Shown: positions 8,240 through 18,478, counted from the stretch's first letter. The stretch is 42,399 bases of DNA from Gammaproteobacteria bacterium (GCA_018677555.1 JAHHOT010000040.1:1-42399); one strand, 5' to 3'. The notes: generated from the sequence alone by a model not told the origin. A program made the numbers and translations.

Positions 8240-8764
8240 ATGCGCCGCATCGCCCTGTTCGCCGCCGTTATGTTATGCATCGCGAATCCCGCGATGGCAG
8301 AGCAACCACGGGTCGGCGAAGCCGCCCCGGACTTTGAATTGACCGATCAGGATGGTCAGCTGCGTTCGCTCGAGGATTATCGCAATCAATGGGTGGCGCT
8401 CTATTTTTATCCGAAAGACGATACGCCGGGCTGTACGACCGAAGCCTGCGCGTTCCGCGACGACATCTTCAAGTATCGCGACCTCAATTGCCAGATTCTC
8501 GGCGTGAGCCTGGACGATGAGCTGTCACACAAGGAGTTCGCTGAAAAGTACAGCCTGCCATTTCCGTTGCTGGCTGACACCGAAGGAGCTGCGGCCACAT
8601 CCTATGGCGTGAAGTCCAAGATGTTCGGTATGACAATGGCGAAGCGCCAGACCTTCCTGATCGATCCCGGCGGCAAGATTGCCATGCATTACGAAGACGT
8701 CGACCCGGACGACCATTCGGCCGAGGTACTGAAAGACCTGAAGCAACTGCAATCCACTGAATAA
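8240..8764 (+). CDS. Exported Bcp/PrxQ-type peroxiredoxin
   Basis: 174 residues from the ATG at 8240, preceded by AAGGA nine bases upstream. The start is chosen because it begins a clean signal peptide, MRRIALFAAVMLCIANPAMA, ending in an AMA cleavage site. The mature protein is a thioredoxin-fold AhpC/TSA peroxiredoxin of the PrxQ class. The peroxidatic cysteine is Cys65 in PGCTTEAC and the resolving cysteine is Cys70, five residues on, as in E. coli Bcp. FYPKDDTPGC and AFRDD are typical. It reduces hydroperoxides using thioredoxin-like donors. E. coli Bcp is cytoplasmic, so the signal peptide points to a periplasmic version with an unknown reductant. Confidence 0.88.
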   Translation: MRRIALFAAVMLCIANPAMAEQPRVGEAAPDFELTDQDGQLRSLEDYRNQWVALYFYPKDDTPGCTTEACAFRDDIFKYRDLNCQILGVSLDDELSHKEFAEKYSLPFPLLADTEGAAATSYGVKSKMFGMTMAKRQTFLIDPGGKIAMHYEDVDPDDHSAEVLKDLKQLQSTE

Positions 8765-8769
8765 CCGCC

Positions 8770-9945
8770 CTAGTGCAGCGACTTGATGCCGTCGTCCAGG
8801 CCGGCCACGGTCAACGGAAACATGCGGTCGTCCATCAATTCGCGGGTGATCTTTATCGACGGCGTGTAGTCCCAGCGCTGATCAGGTTCGGGGTTTAGCC
8901 AGATCGCTTTCGGGAAGGTGTTCAACAATCGTTTGATCCAAACCGCACCGGGCTCCTCGTTCCAGTGCTCGACGCTGCCGCCGGCGTAAACGATTTCGTA
9001 CGGACTCATGGTCGCATCGCCCACGAATATCAGTTTGTAATCCGCGCCGTATTTGTGCGTGATTTCACTCGTTGCTATGCGCTCCGCGTGGCGCCGGCGG
9101 TTGTCCTTCCACATGCTTTCGTAGATGAAGTTGTGAAAGTAAAAATATTCGAGATGCTTGAACTCGCTGCGCGTAGCGGAGAACAGCTCTTCGCAAACGC
9201 GCACGTGATCGTCCATCGATCCACCGATGTCCAGACACAGCAAGACCTTGATGGCGTTATGCCTCTCCGGAACCATGCGGATATCGAGCAGGCCGGCATT
9301 GCGCGCCGTTTTGTCGATGGTGTCGTCAAGGTCGAGCAGGTCCGCAGCGCCTTCGCGCGCGAACTTGCGCAGCTTTCGCAATGCGATCTTGATATTGCGC
9401 GTCCCCAGCTCGACCTTGTCGTCCAGGTTGCGGTACTCGCGGCGGTCCCAGACCTTGGTGCCGCGCCGGTGCCGCGAGCCCTGTTGCCCTATGCGCACGC
9501 CTTCAGGGTTGTAGCCGTATGCGCCGAATGGCGAAGTTCCTGCCGTGCCGATCCACTTGCTGCCGCCTTCGTGCCGCTCATCCTGCTCCTCCAGCCGCTG
9601 CCTGAGCGCCTCCATGAGTTTGTCGAAGCCGCCCATGGCCTCGATCTGCGCGCGTTCCTCCTCACTGAGCATGAGTTCGGCCTGTTTACGCAGCCAGTCC
9701 TCCGGCAAGTCCTTCCCTAGCGCACGAAACGCATCCTCGATCCCCTGGAAATGTGCCGCGAAAATCCTGTCAAACAGGTCGAACTTGGTCTCGTCTTTCA
9801 CCAGGCAGGCTCGCGCCAGATAGTAGAAATTGTCGACACTGTGCTCGGCGACGTTGCTCTGGAGCGCCTCCAGCAACGTCAGCAACTCGGTGATGGACGG
9901 CTTGAGACCACCCTCCCGAAGCATGAAGAAGAACTTGATCAACAC
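8770..9945 (-). CDS. VWA domain protein of the CoxE/COG3825 type
   Basis: 391 residues. The N-terminal two-thirds is helical (MLIKFFFMLREGGLKPSITE, then an EERAQIEAMGGFDKLMEALRQRL segment). A glycine-rich connector follows (SPFGAYGYNPEGVRIGQQGS). The C-terminal third is a von Willebrand A-like domain. The metal-ion site motif reads DIGGSMDDH instead of the textbook DxSxS, with FVGDATMSPYE later. This G variant is, as I recall, usual in this family. Such proteins pair with MoxR ATPases, and here the MoxR gene lies 14 bp upstream. The pair may act as a chaperone or metal-insertion machine. The client is unknown. Confidence 0.82.
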   Translation of the reverse strand: MLIKFFFMLREGGLKPSITELLTLLEALQSNVAEHSVDNFYYLARACLVKDETKFDLFDRIFAAHFQGIEDAFRALGKDLPEDWLRKQAELMLSEEERAQIEAMGGFDKLMEALRQRLEEQDERHEGGSKWIGTAGTSPFGAYGYNPEGVRIGQQGSRHRRGTKVWDRREYRNLDDKVELGTRNIKIALRKLRKFAREGAADLLDLDDTIDKTARNAGLLDIRMVPERHNAIKVLLCLDIGGSMDDHVRVCEELFSATRSEFKHLEYFYFHNFIYESMWKDNRRRHAERIATSEITHKYGADYKLIFVGDATMSPYEIVYAGGSVEHWNEEPGAVWIKRLLNTFPKAIWLNPEPDQRWDYTPSIKITRELMDDRMFPLTVAGLDDGIKSLH

Positions 9946-9959
9946 GGTTCGCGGTCTCT

Positions 9960-10814
9960 CTAGGACCTCGAACGGCGATCGAGAAACACCAGCTGCTCGA
10001 ACAGGTGGACGTCCTGCTCGTTCTTGAGCAGCGCGCCGTACAGCGGCGGGATGGCTTTGCGGTTGTCTTCGCTTCGCAGCGCCTCGGGCGGTATGTCTTC
10101 CGCCAGAAGCAGCTTGATCCAGTCCAGCAACTCCGACGTCGACGGCTTTTTCTTCAGCCCGGGCACATCGCGCAAGCGGTAGAACGCATTGAGCGCCTCA
10201 TTCAGAAGCATTTTCTTCAACCGCGGAAAGTGCACGTTGACGATCTTCTCCATCGTTTCCTTGTCCGGAAACTTGATGTAGTGAAAAAAGCAGCGTCGCA
10301 GGAATGCATCCGGGAGTTCTTTTTCGTTGTTACTCGTGATTACGATGATTGGCCGGTGCTTTGCCGTGACAAGTTGCTTGGTCTCATAGACGAAGAACTC
10401 CATCCGGTCGAGTTCCTGCAACAGGTCGTTGGGAAACTCGATGTCGGCCTTATCGATTTCGTCAATGAGTAGAACGGGCTGCACGTCTGACTCGAAGGCA
10501 TCCCAGATCTTTCCGCGCACGATGTAGTTCGCAATGTCGTGGACCCGGTCGTCCCCCAGCTGGGAGTCGCGCAGTCGGGCAACGGCATCGTAGTCGTACA
10601 GGCCCTGTTGTGCCTTCGTCGTGGATTTGATGTGCCACTCGAACAGCGGTCGATCCAGCGCGCTGGCAACCTCCAGCGCCAGTTGTGTCTTGCCGGTGCC
10701 CGGTTCGCCTTTGATGAGAATCGGGCGCTCGAGCGTAACAGCCGCATTGACCGCCATCATCAGGTCGTCGGTCGCTACGTAGTTGCTGGTTCCCGTGAAT
10801 TTCTTTTTTGCCAT
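9960..10814 (-). CDS. MoxR-family AAA+ ATPase
   Basis: 284 residues from the ATG at 10814 (MAKKKFTGTSNYVATDDLM). A TTG 60 bases upstream would add 20 unlikely residues. Walker A is KGEPGTGKTQLA, Walker B is VLLIDEIDKAD, and sensor 1 is IVITSNNEKELPDAFLRRC with its arginine finger region. The C-terminal part contains LKKKPSTSELLDWIKLLL, typical of the MoxR lid domain. MoxR ATPases remodel partner proteins, commonly with a VWA-domain protein encoded next door, as here. The gap to the upstream acylase gene is 82 bp. Role and client are not inferable from sequence alone. Confidence 0.9.
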   Translation of the reverse strand: MAKKKFTGTSNYVATDDLMMAVNAAVTLERPILIKGEPGTGKTQLALEVASALDRPLFEWHIKSTTKAQQGLYDYDAVARLRDSQLGDDRVHDIANYIVRGKIWDAFESDVQPVLLIDEIDKADIEFPNDLLQELDRMEFFVYETKQLVTAKHRPIIVITSNNEKELPDAFLRRCFFHYIKFPDKETMEKIVNVHFPRLKKMLLNEALNAFYRLRDVPGLKKKPSTSELLDWIKLLLAEDIPPEALRSEDNRKAIPPLYGALLKNEQDVHLFEQLVFLDRRSRS

Positions 10815-10896
10815 GTGATTTCCGAAGTCAGGCGGTATGACGGGCAGTATCCCCGTTGCTTCCGCCGCGTACAAGCTGGGTAAACAAACTGTTAAA

Positions 10897-13266
10897 TCAA
10901 GTCGCCGGCCGCAGTGTCAGACGGTAGCGCGCGGCACCGGGTAGAAACGTGCTGGGCCGTCCGCGCACCCAGTCTTCATGGCCGGCTCGATAATACTCGG
11001 AGAGCGGATGACCGCTCTGGCCTGCCGGCATGTGCAGGTAGCTTCCGGCTTCGCCACCGGGAGCGACGCCGAATCGCTCCGATGCGCCGAAATCCGGACC
11101 CTGTGCACGGGGCATGTTGTTGTCGCCCGCCAGCGGCTCGCGCGGCATATCGAGCCAGCCCGCAAGCGCCGGCAACGCCGGGCTCAGCGGATGGCGAATG
11201 TCCGCCATGTTGCGTTCGCCCCAGGTCCGACGCGACATGTCGCCCCCGAATTCCGTTTTGTACCTCTCTATGTTGGCGTCGATGGCAGCCAGCAAAAGCG
11301 CCTGCCAGGTCGGGTATTCGGCGGAGAGCAGGTGTCGCGGCCGGGAATCCAGCAATTGCCATAGTGGCCGCTCGAACTGATTACTAATACGCAAACGAAT
11401 CTCGTCGCCAAGATTTTCCTGCACGGGGGCAAGCAGCATCCCGAAAACCCGATCGCGTACCTCGACGCGAAACTCCCGCACGAGTCGGTAGCCGACGGAA
11501 TCGACGGACGCGCGCGGAATCCATGCCTGCACCAGACGCCGGAATTCCCTCCTGTCCGGGCTGCCGGACAGGTTGCGGTCGCCGAGCGTGCGCAAGATCA
11601 GGCGGCGCCAGCGCTCTAGAAACAGCGCCCGGTCATCGAGCTGAATGTCGAGCATGTCGCCAACCTGAAATTGTTCTCGTTCGAACAATGCATCCCGGAT
11701 CTGTGCGGCACGCGCTCCGAGCGCATAGCCGCCATCGCCAATCGCGCCGGGATCCGGCGCGCCGATGACGCGCGCGTTTGCGGTCCAGATGCGGCCTGAC
11801 TCCGGATTGACAATGCGCGGATAGGCCTCCGGCGCGAGCCAGCCCTCCCAGCCGCCGCTGCTGGACCAGTCTGCCGGCAGCCACGGGTCGAAGTCGGCGC
11901 GCCGCGGAATGCGGCCCGCAATGGTCCAGCCGATATTGCCTGCCGCATCGCCGGCGACGAAATTCTGCGGCGGTATTCCCATACGGTTGGCGATATCGAG
12001 CGCTTCATCGAGCGTCGCGGCCGTCTCGAGCCCGAGCTGCGCAATGTTGACGCCGGTGGAGTCATGGGCGATCCAGCGCACTGCGATTTCCCCGTCCGGC
12101 CAGTAGACGTCGTCCAGCACCGGCCCCCAGCGCGTCTCGCGCACGGTAATTCGTTGCGGCGCCGCGTCGGCAACCTCGATTGTTTCGTCGAAGGCGCGGT
12201 ACTTCTCGGGACCGTCAGGCGTCAGGTAGCTGTCGTTACCAGCGGCCGGGCGCACGATCACCGCGTCTGACCAATCGCCCTGACTGTTGGTAAATGACCA
12301 GGCGACGCTTCCGTTGCTGCCGGCAACCATTACCGGCGTCCCTGGCAAGGTAAGACCGCTGATGTCGCGCTCTCCCGCAATGACGAACCTTGCCCGATAG
12401 AAAATATTCGGCGCCGTAATGCTGAGGTGCATGTCGCTGGCAACGATGGCTGCACCGTTCTCTGTAAGGCTGCCGGACACGGCCCAACTGTTGCTGCCCG
12501 GCATGTAATCATCTGTATCGAATGACCGGTCCGGGTGCCCGGCAACGACGTCGCGTCCACGAATGTCCAGGAGGCTCGGGCCTGGGAGTGTTTGCGGCGC
12601 GGTACGAGTTCCCTGCAGCGGCGCGTCCCAGGCCGAGCCGCGCGGATAGAGCCATTCGAAAACGGCAGCCGGGTACGCACGATGCACATAGCCGCGCTGT
12701 ATCTCGCGCATCGCGCGCTCGTCATTGAGCGTCAGGAACATCGCGTATCCGACCAGGATGCTGTCCTCGGGGGTCCATGGCTGCGCTTCCTGGCGCAGGA
12801 TGTAGTACTCGAAGGGTTGAGCACGAAGCTCCGCAAGCGCCGCATTGACGCCGGCCGCATAGGCATGCAGAAGTGCACGGTCATGGTCCGACGATGCATC
12901 GATGACGTCGCGTGCGCGCGCTCGAAACCGATGCACCCGGGTTGCGGCATCCAGCTTGACCGCGACGTTGCCGAAAAGGGCCGCCAGTTCGCCCGCTGCA
13001 CGACGACGCGACAGGTCCATCTGAAAGAAGCGCTCCTGGCCGTGCACGAAACCGGTGGCGAACGCGAGATCCCGGCGATCCCCGGCGCTGATAGTGGGAA
13101 TACCGGCAGCGTCGCGCTCGACCTCCACGCGATTGCCGATACCGGCGAGAGCAAGCTCGCCATCAAGAAGCGGCAGGCTGCCCAGCAACTGCCAGTAAGC
13201 GAAACCGGTCACGACCGCGAGCAGCACTGCAAACAGAAGTATCGACCGGAACAACAAACGAAGCAT
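10897..13266 (-). CDS. Penicillin acylase family (Ntn-hydrolase) protein
   Basis: 789 residues. It begins with a hydrophobic segment MLRLLFRSILLFAVLLAVVT, a signal peptide or anchor, so the enzyme is probably periplasmic. The family pattern is clear: VERDAAGIPTISA near the start, then GFVHGQERFFQMDLSRR. The autoproteolysis site is PGSNSWAV, where Ser258 would become the N-terminal nucleophile of the beta chain. It is followed by DMHLSITAPNIFYRARF and the NFVAGDAAGNIGW segment. Members hydrolyse amide bonds of beta-lactams, acyl-homoserine lactones or other N-acyl compounds, and the substrate here cannot be predicted. The gene starts 11 bp after pyk ends on the same strand, so the two may be co-transcribed. 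Confidence 0.92.
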   Translation of the reverse strand: MLRLLFRSILLFAVLLAVVTGFAYWQLLGSLPLLDGELALAGIGNRVEVERDAAGIPTISAGDRRDLAFATGFVHGQERFFQMDLSRRRAAGELAALFGNVAVKLDAATRVHRFRARARDVIDASSDHDRALLHAYAAGVNAALAELRAQPFEYYILRQEAQPWTPEDSILVGYAMFLTLNDERAMREIQRGYVHRAYPAAVFEWLYPRGSAWDAPLQGTRTAPQTLPGPSLLDIRGRDVVAGHPDRSFDTDDYMPGSNSWAVSGSLTENGAAIVASDMHLSITAPNIFYRARFVIAGERDISGLTLPGTPVMVAGSNGSVAWSFTNSQGDWSDAVIVRPAAGNDSYLTPDGPEKYRAFDETIEVADAAPQRITVRETRWGPVLDDVYWPDGEIAVRWIAHDSTGVNIAQLGLETAATLDEALDIANRMGIPPQNFVAGDAAGNIGWTIAGRIPRRADFDPWLPADWSSSGGWEGWLAPEAYPRIVNPESGRIWTANARVIGAPDPGAIGDGGYALGARAAQIRDALFEREQFQVGDMLDIQLDDRALFLERWRRLILRTLGDRNLSGSPDRREFRRLVQAWIPRASVDSVGYRLVREFRVEVRDRVFGMLLAPVQENLGDEIRLRISNQFERPLWQLLDSRPRHLLSAEYPTWQALLLAAIDANIERYKTEFGGDMSRRTWGERNMADIRHPLSPALPALAGWLDMPREPLAGDNNMPRAQGPDFGASERFGVAPGGEAGSYLHMPAGQSGHPLSEYYRAGHEDWVRGRPSTFLPGAARYRLTLRPAT

Positions 13267-13277
13267 CGTTGGAGCGT

Positions 13278-14723
13278 TTATTTTTTCTTGTTTGGAAACG
13301 AGACCTGGATGATCTTCATGGTATTGGTCGCCCCTGCAACGCCATGCAGATCACCGCGTGTGTAGATGACCAGATCACCTTCATCGACGAGCTCGTGGGT
13401 TTTTAGTGTGGCAAAGGTATCTTCGTAAATGTGTTCTTTCGAGCGTCGCTTGCTGATAAAGCGTACCGGGTAGACACCGCGATACATCGTAACGCGACGA
13501 CTCGTTGCGATATGCGGCGTAAAGGCATAAATCGGGATGTCGGAGCGTATTCTCGACATCCACAACGTAGTCGAGCCAGATTCGGTCAACGCAATAATGG
13601 CTCTGACGGAAAGATGATTCGCGGTATACATCACCGCCATCGCTATTGCTTCGTCCACTTCGTCGAACCTGTCGTCCAGCCGATGCGTGGTTCGGCCAAC
13701 ACTGAGCGAATGCTTTTCGGCGCCGCTGCAGACGCGAGCTACAGTGGATATTACGGCAACGGGAAACTCACCGACCGCTGTCTCCGCTGACAGCATTACG
13801 GCGTCGGTTCCATCCATGACGGCATTCGCGACGTCCGACACCTCCGCACGCGTCGGAGTCAGGTTCGAAATCATCGATTCCATCATCTGCGTTGCAGTGA
13901 TGACGACTTTGTTGGCATAGCGCGTCTTGCGGATAATTTTTTTCTGCAGCCCCGTCAGTTCCGCATAACCCATTTCCACACCGAGATCGCCCCTGGCGAC
14001 CATGATCACGTCGGCCGCCTGCACGATCTCGTCAATATTTTCCACGGCTTCGACGCGCTCGATTTTGGCAACGATCAGCCCGTGGCCGCCGGCCTCGCGC
14101 AACAGCTTGCGAGCCTTCTTTACGTCTGCCGCTGAGCGCACGAAAGACACCGCGAGAAAATCCAGCTCCAGCTCCGCAGCGAGCTTGATGTTCTCGCGAT
14201 CCTGTTTCGTCAACGACGACGCGGACAGGCCACCTCCCTGGCGGTTGATTCCCTTGTGATCCGAGAGCTCGCCGCCGATGACGACACGAGTATTGATACG
14301 CGTATTGCGTATGCTTTCGACTTGCAGCTCGATCTGCCCGTCATTGAGCAATAACCTGTCGCCTTTGCGCACGTCCTTGTGAAGCTTGCTGTAGGCAACG
14401 CCGACCCCCTCCTGGTTACCGTCCGATTTACCCAGCTTGGAGTCGAGAAAAAACGTGTCGTTTTCATCGAGCATAATCGGGCCGTCGGCAAACCGGCGGA
14501 TGCGAATCTTCGGTCCCTGCAGATCGCCCATGAGACCGATTTCGTGGTCGCACTCGCGCGCCAGCTCGCGCACCATTTTAGTGCGCCGCCGATGCGCGTC
14601 CGGATCGTCATGGGAAAAGTTGATTCGACCGACATTCAGGCCGGCGTCGAACATTTCCCGCAACACCTTCGGATCGTCGGTGGCGGGCCCGAGCGTTGCA
14701 ACGATTTTGGTTCTGCGCAGCAT
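13278..14723 (-). CDS. pyk: Pyruvate kinase
   Basis: 481 residues from the ATG at 14723, which gives the standard N-terminus MLRRTKIVATLGPATDD. A longer in-frame start at 14765 would add 14 unrelated residues. Conserved features are GLNVGRINFSHDD, the LMGDLQGPKIR loop, the active-site VAKIERVEAVENIDEI segment, MVARGDLGVE, and TATQMMESM. The C-terminal allosteric domain is complete and ends in DLVIYTRGDLHGVAGATNTMKI. The enzyme makes pyruvate and ATP from PEP and ADP. It is separated from the tkt-gap-pgk group by the oppositely oriented PhoX-like gene. It lacks the fba gene that often accompanies this cluster. Confidence 0.96.
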   Translation of the reverse strand: MLRRTKIVATLGPATDDPKVLREMFDAGLNVGRINFSHDDPDAHRRRTKMVRELARECDHEIGLMGDLQGPKIRIRRFADGPIMLDENDTFFLDSKLGKSDGNQEGVGVAYSKLHKDVRKGDRLLLNDGQIELQVESIRNTRINTRVVIGGELSDHKGINRQGGGLSASSLTKQDRENIKLAAELELDFLAVSFVRSAADVKKARKLLREAGGHGLIVAKIERVEAVENIDEIVQAADVIMVARGDLGVEMGYAELTGLQKKIIRKTRYANKVVITATQMMESMISNLTPTRAEVSDVANAVMDGTDAVMLSAETAVGEFPVAVISTVARVCSGAEKHSLSVGRTTHRLDDRFDEVDEAIAMAVMYTANHLSVRAIIALTESGSTTLWMSRIRSDIPIYAFTPHIATSRRVTMYRGVYPVRFISKRRSKEHIYEDTFATLKTHELVDEGDLVIYTRGDLHGVAGATNTMKIIQVSFPNKKK

Positions 14724-14830
14724 GGGCGCGATTATTGCACAGCCCGCACGCCGGAGTTGCGGCAATTACGACTGTAATAAGAATTTCAAATAGGTAAGCT
14801 ACGCTCACCATTTACGATGCGACTCGGCCA

Positions 14831-16210
14831 TTGATCAACAGACGCCGCTTCATTCAAGCGATCGCCGCTGCCACCGCCACGCCGGCATATGCCGGATGCG
14901 GCCAACGCGCCGACGCGGTCGGGTTCGGCGGTCTCGTCGCCGATCCCGAGGGCATTCTCGACCTGCCAAAGGGATTCCGCTACAGCATTGTTTCGTTGCA
15001 GGGCCGTGAAATGGATGACGGGCTGCTGGTGCCGGCACGCGCCGACGGCATGGCGGCGTTTCCCGGCGAAGACGGGCGTGTGATTCTCGTCTGCAACCAC
15101 GAGAATCCCCCGGTCGCACCACACTTCGGACCTTTCGGCGCACAGAACGAACGACTGGCAAGCTGCGATCCCGCGCGAATCTACGATTGCGGCGGCAACA
15201 TCACTCCGGGCACCGGCGGAACGACGACGATCGTCTACAACCCGGGAAGTCGCGAAAACGAACGGCAACACTTGAGCCTGGCCGGTACCGAGTACAACTG
15301 TGCCGGGGGCCCGACCCCGTGGGGAAGCTGGCTGTCCTGCGAAGAATGTTTCGAGGACGCAGGACCCGGTGCGCTTTTCGATCTGCCGGTACAGCGGGAC
15401 AAGAAACACGGCTATGTCTTCGAAGTACCGGCGACGGACTCAGGGCTGGTCGAGCCGGTGCCGCTCACCGACATGGGTCGTTTCGAGCACGAAGCCTGTG
15501 CGGTAGACCCGGCTAGCGGTGTAGTCTTCCTGACTGAAGATCGGCATCGCAGCCTGCTGTACCGCTTCCTGCCCGACGAAGCCGGCAAGCTGGCCAGCGG
15601 GGGCCGGCTGCAGGCGCTGGCGATCGCCGGCCAGCCATCGTTCGACACGCGCAACTGGGACCCCAACGTCGTGGTCGAGCGCGGCGCGTGGCTGGAAACG
15701 CACTGGATCGACATGGAGGAAGCAGACAGCCGCGACAACGACTTACGCCTGCGGGGATATCGTGCCGGGGCCGCGCGTTTCGCGCGGGGCGAAGGGCTAT
15801 GTCATGCACAGGGCTCGGTTTTCATCACCTGTACGATCGGCGGCCCGGCGAGGCTGGGCCAGGTCTTCGAATACCGGGTGAGCGCGGCGGAAGGCAAGGC
15901 GGATGAACAGTCTGCACCCGGCAAACTCCGGCTCATTGCAGAGGCGACCGAAGACAGCCTGTTACGCAATGCCGATAACCTGACGATGAGCCCCTGGGGC
16001 GACCTGATTGTCTGCGAAGATACCGCCGGACACTGCGGTCTCGTCGGGATCCGGCCCGATGGTCATCAGTACCCGGTCGCAGACAACGTTTACACGGATT
16101 CCGAGCTGGCAGGCGTCTGTTTCTCGCCCGACGGCAACACGATGTTCGTGAATATCCAGGAACGCGGGATGACGCTGGCGATTACCGGCAGCTGGCCCGC
16201 CTCAGCCTGA
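14831..16210 (+). CDS. PhoX-like (DUF839) family protein, Tat-exported, possible lipoprotein
   Basis: 459 residues with a TTG start at 14831; the only nearby upstream ATG (14817) runs straight into a stop. The N-terminus [22 protein letters not shown] has a twin-arginine motif and a lipobox-like AYAGC, so Tat export with lipidation is likely. PhoX/DUF839 hallmarks are [55 protein letters not shown] and [17 protein letters not shown]. Characterised PhoX enzymes are Ca/Fe-dependent alkaline phosphatases that release phosphate from monoesters. This one is shorter than the marine PhoX enzymes I know of, so phosphatase activity is likely but unproven. Its 3' end overlaps that of pgk by 9 bp in convergent orientation. 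Confidence 0.85.
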   Translation: MINRRRFIQAIAAATATPAYAGCGQRADAVGFGGLVADPEGILDLPKGFRYSIVSLQGREMDDGLLVPARADGMAAFPGEDGRVILVCNHENPPVAPHFGPFGAQNERLASCDPARIYDCGGNITPGTGGTTTIVYNPGSRENERQHLSLAGTEYNCAGGPTPWGSWLSCEECFEDAGPGALFDLPVQRDKKHGYVFEVPATDSGLVEPVPLTDMGRFEHEACAVDPASGVVFLTEDRHRSLLYRFLPDEAGKLASGGRLQALAIAGQPSFDTRNWDPNVVVERGAWLETHWIDMEEADSRDNDLRLRGYRAGAARFARGEGLCHAQGSVFITCTIGGPARLGQVFEYRVSAAEGKADEQSAPGKLRLIAEATEDSLLRNADNLTMSPWGDLIVCEDTAGHCGLVGIRPDGHQYPVADNVYTDSELAGVCFSPDGNTMFVNIQERGMTLAITGSWPASA

Positions 16211-17380
16211 AGCGGCACGCTCTTCGAGAATCTCCACCGCCGGCAGTTTCTTGCCTTCGACAAATTCCAGGAATGCTCCACCGCCGGTAGAGATGTAGGA
16301 AATGTCGTCGGCCACCCCGTACTTGTCGATCGCGGCCAGCGTGTCGCCACCGCCCGCCACCGAAAACGCAGAGCTTGCAGCAATCGCGTGAGCGATGGTC
16401 TCGGTGCCGCTGCCGAACTGATCGAACTCGAAAACACCGACCGGGCCGTTCCAGATGACCGTTCCCGCCGATTCAAGAACGCGCGCGAAAGCCGCAGCGG
16501 TTTGCGGTCCGATATCGAGAATGAGTTCGTCGTCGGACACCTCGTCGACCGCCTTTGTTACTGCGCTCGCGTCCGCAGAAAATTCGGTCGCCACCACGAC
16601 GTCTTTCGGCAGCGGAATGGCGGCCTTGCCATCGCCGCCCGCTGCCAGCTTCGCCGCAATCCCGACCATGTCGGCCTCATGCAGTGACTTGCCGACCGGG
16701 TAGCCGGCGGCCGCGATAAAAGTATTCGCGATACCGCCGCCAACGATCAGCTGGTCGACGACGCCGGACAGCGCATCCAGCACGGTCAGCTTGGTTGAGA
16801 CCTTCGAACCACCGACGATCGCAACCAGCGGCCTTGCCGGATCGGCCAGCGCTTTGTGCAGCGCGTCCAGCTCCGCGGATAACAGCGGCCCGGCGCACGC
16901 GACTGGCGCATGCCGGGCGACGCCGTAGGTCGACGCCTGCGCCCGGTGGGCGGTGCCGAAGGCATCCATAACGAAGACATCACACAGACTGGCCATGCGC
17001 TTCGCGAGTTCGTCGTCGCAGGCTTTCTCGCCGACCAGGAAGCGGACGTTCTCCAGCAATACCACCTCGCCCGGCGCCACCTGCACGCCGTCGATCCAGT
17101 CTTTGCGCAGACTTACCGGGAAACCCAGCAATTCGGACAAGCGCTCGGCCACCGGTTGCAAGGAAAACTGCTCGTCCGGCTGCCCTTCCGCCGGGCGGCC
17201 GAGATGCGAGACCAGCATGACCGCGGCACCCGCAGCGTGTGCCTGCTGGATCGTTGGCAGTGCCGCGCGTATTCGCGCATCGCTCGTGACCTTGCCATCC
17301 GCTACGGGAACATTCAGATCTTCGCGTATGAGTACGCGTTTGCCGGCGAGGTCAAGGTCGCCCATTTTCACGACTGGCAT
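16202..17380 (-). CDS. pgk: Phosphoglycerate kinase
   Basis: 392 residues. The protein has [16 protein letters not shown], the PGK signature, near the N-terminus. It also has [17 protein letters not shown], the hinge [13 protein letters not shown], and nucleotide-binding [13 protein letters not shown] with [13 protein letters not shown]. It ends [20 protein letters not shown], as in other bacterial PGKs. It interconverts 1,3-bisphosphoglycerate and 3-phosphoglycerate with ATP. It is third in the tkt-gap-pgk run, 33 bp after gap. Its stop overlaps the convergent PhoX-like gene (16202-16210). Confidence 0.97.
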   Translation of the reverse strand: MPVVKMGDLDLAGKRVLIREDLNVPVADGKVTSDARIRAALPTIQQAHAAGAAVMLVSHLGRPAEGQPDEQFSLQPVAERLSELLGFPVSLRKDWIDGVQVAPGEVVLLENVRFLVGEKACDDELAKRMASLCDVFVMDAFGTAHRAQASTYGVARHAPVACAGPLLSAELDALHKALADPARPLVAIVGGSKVSTKLTVLDALSGVVDQLIVGGGIANTFIAAAGYPVGKSLHEADMVGIAAKLAAGGDGKAAIPLPKDVVVATEFSADASAVTKAVDEVSDDELILDIGPQTAAAFARVLESAGTVIWNGPVGVFEFDQFGSGTETIAHAIAASSAFSVAGGGDTLAAIDKYGVADDISYISTGGGAFLEFVEGKKLPAVEILEERAASG

Positions 17381-17413
17381 GATGCGCTCGCTGTCGGGAT
17401 GCCGATGGCGGAC

Positions 17414-18430
17414 TTACTTGGCGTTGACGAGAGCAAACGCCGTATCGAGCATCCGGTTCGAGAAGCCCCACTCGTTGTCGTACCAGGAAAGCACCTTGAC
17501 GAACGTGCCTTCCATCACCTTCGTCAGACCTGCGTCGTAGGTCGAGGACGCCGGATCGTGGTTGAAATCGATCGACACCAGCGGCTCGTCGTTGTAGGCG
17601 AGCACACCCTTCAAGTCACCTTCGCTGGCCTCTTTCATGATGTCGTTGATTTCCTCGACCGTTGTCGCACGCTCGGCAACGAAGCTCAGGTCGACCGCCG
17701 ACACGTTGATCGTCGGTATGCGCATAGCGTAGCCGTCGAGTTTTCCGGCAAGTTCCGGCAGCACCAGGCCAACGGCTGCCGCGGCACCCGTTTTGGTGGG
17801 AATCTGTGACATGGTTGCCGAGCGGGCCCGGCGCAGATCCTTGTGAAACACGTCCGTCAGCACCTGGTCGTTGGTGTAGGCATGGATAGTCGTCATGAGG
17901 CCATGCTTGACCCCGATTTTCTCATGCAATGGTTTCACAAGCGGCGCCAGGCAGTTTGTCGTGCACGACGCGTTCGAGATGATGTTGTCGCTGGCTTTAA
18001 GACTCGCGTGATTGACACCGTATACGATGGTCGGAATGTCGTTACCCGCCGGCGCAGAAATGATGACTTTTTTTGCGCCGCCCTGCAGATGTGCGGCCGA
18101 TTTTTCCTTCGATGCGAAAAATCCTGTCGATTCGAAAACCACGTCAACACCGAGATCACCCCAGGGGAGCTTTGCCGGATCCCGCTCCGCCAGCACGTGA
18201 ATATTGTCGCCGTTGACATTCATGCCGTCCCCCTCGGCGTCCACTTCGATCGAGCCGGGGAAACGCCCGTGCGCGGTATCGCGCCGCGTCAGGTGCGCGT
18301 TCGTATTGGCGTCGCCAAGATCGTTGACCGCCACGATCTGCATTTGTGAGCGCTTGTCGCCCTCATACAGCGCGCGAAGTACGTTTCTGCCAATTCTGCC
18401 GTAGCCGTTTATTCCGATCTTGATGGTCAT
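17414..18430 (-). CDS. gap: Glyceraldehyde-3-phosphate dehydrogenase, type I
   Basis: 338 residues. The Rossmann motif is [17 protein letters not shown]. The catalytic cysteine is Cys156 in [13 protein letters not shown], followed by the [18 protein letters not shown] loop and [14 protein letters not shown]. The C-terminus has [13 protein letters not shown]. It converts glyceraldehyde-3-phosphate to 1,3-bisphosphoglycerate, or the reverse. The residues after the Rossmann fold, [20 protein letters not shown], differ from the E. coli GapA sequence, and cofactor preference (NAD or NADP) cannot be settled by eye. The gene lies 48 bp after tkt and 33 bp before pgk, which is the classic carbon-fixation/glycolysis order. 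Confidence 0.96.
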   Translation of the reverse strand: MTIKIGINGYGRIGRNVLRALYEGDKRSQMQIVAVNDLGDANTNAHLTRRDTAHGRFPGSIEVDAEGDGMNVNGDNIHVLAERDPAKLPWGDLGVDVVFESTGFFASKEKSAAHLQGGAKKVIISAPAGNDIPTIVYGVNHASLKASDNIISNASCTTNCLAPLVKPLHEKIGVKHGLMTTIHAYTNDQVLTDVFHKDLRRARSATMSQIPTKTGAAAAVGLVLPELAGKLDGYAMRIPTINVSAVDLSFVAERATTVEEINDIMKEASEGDLKGVLAYNDEPLVSIDFNHDPASSTYDAGLTKVMEGTFVKVLSWYDNEWGFSNRMLDTAFALVNAK

Positions 18431-18478
18431 TCTTGATGTCTCCCGCTTGGCCGGCTGTTTACCGGTACTGTAAGTTGG

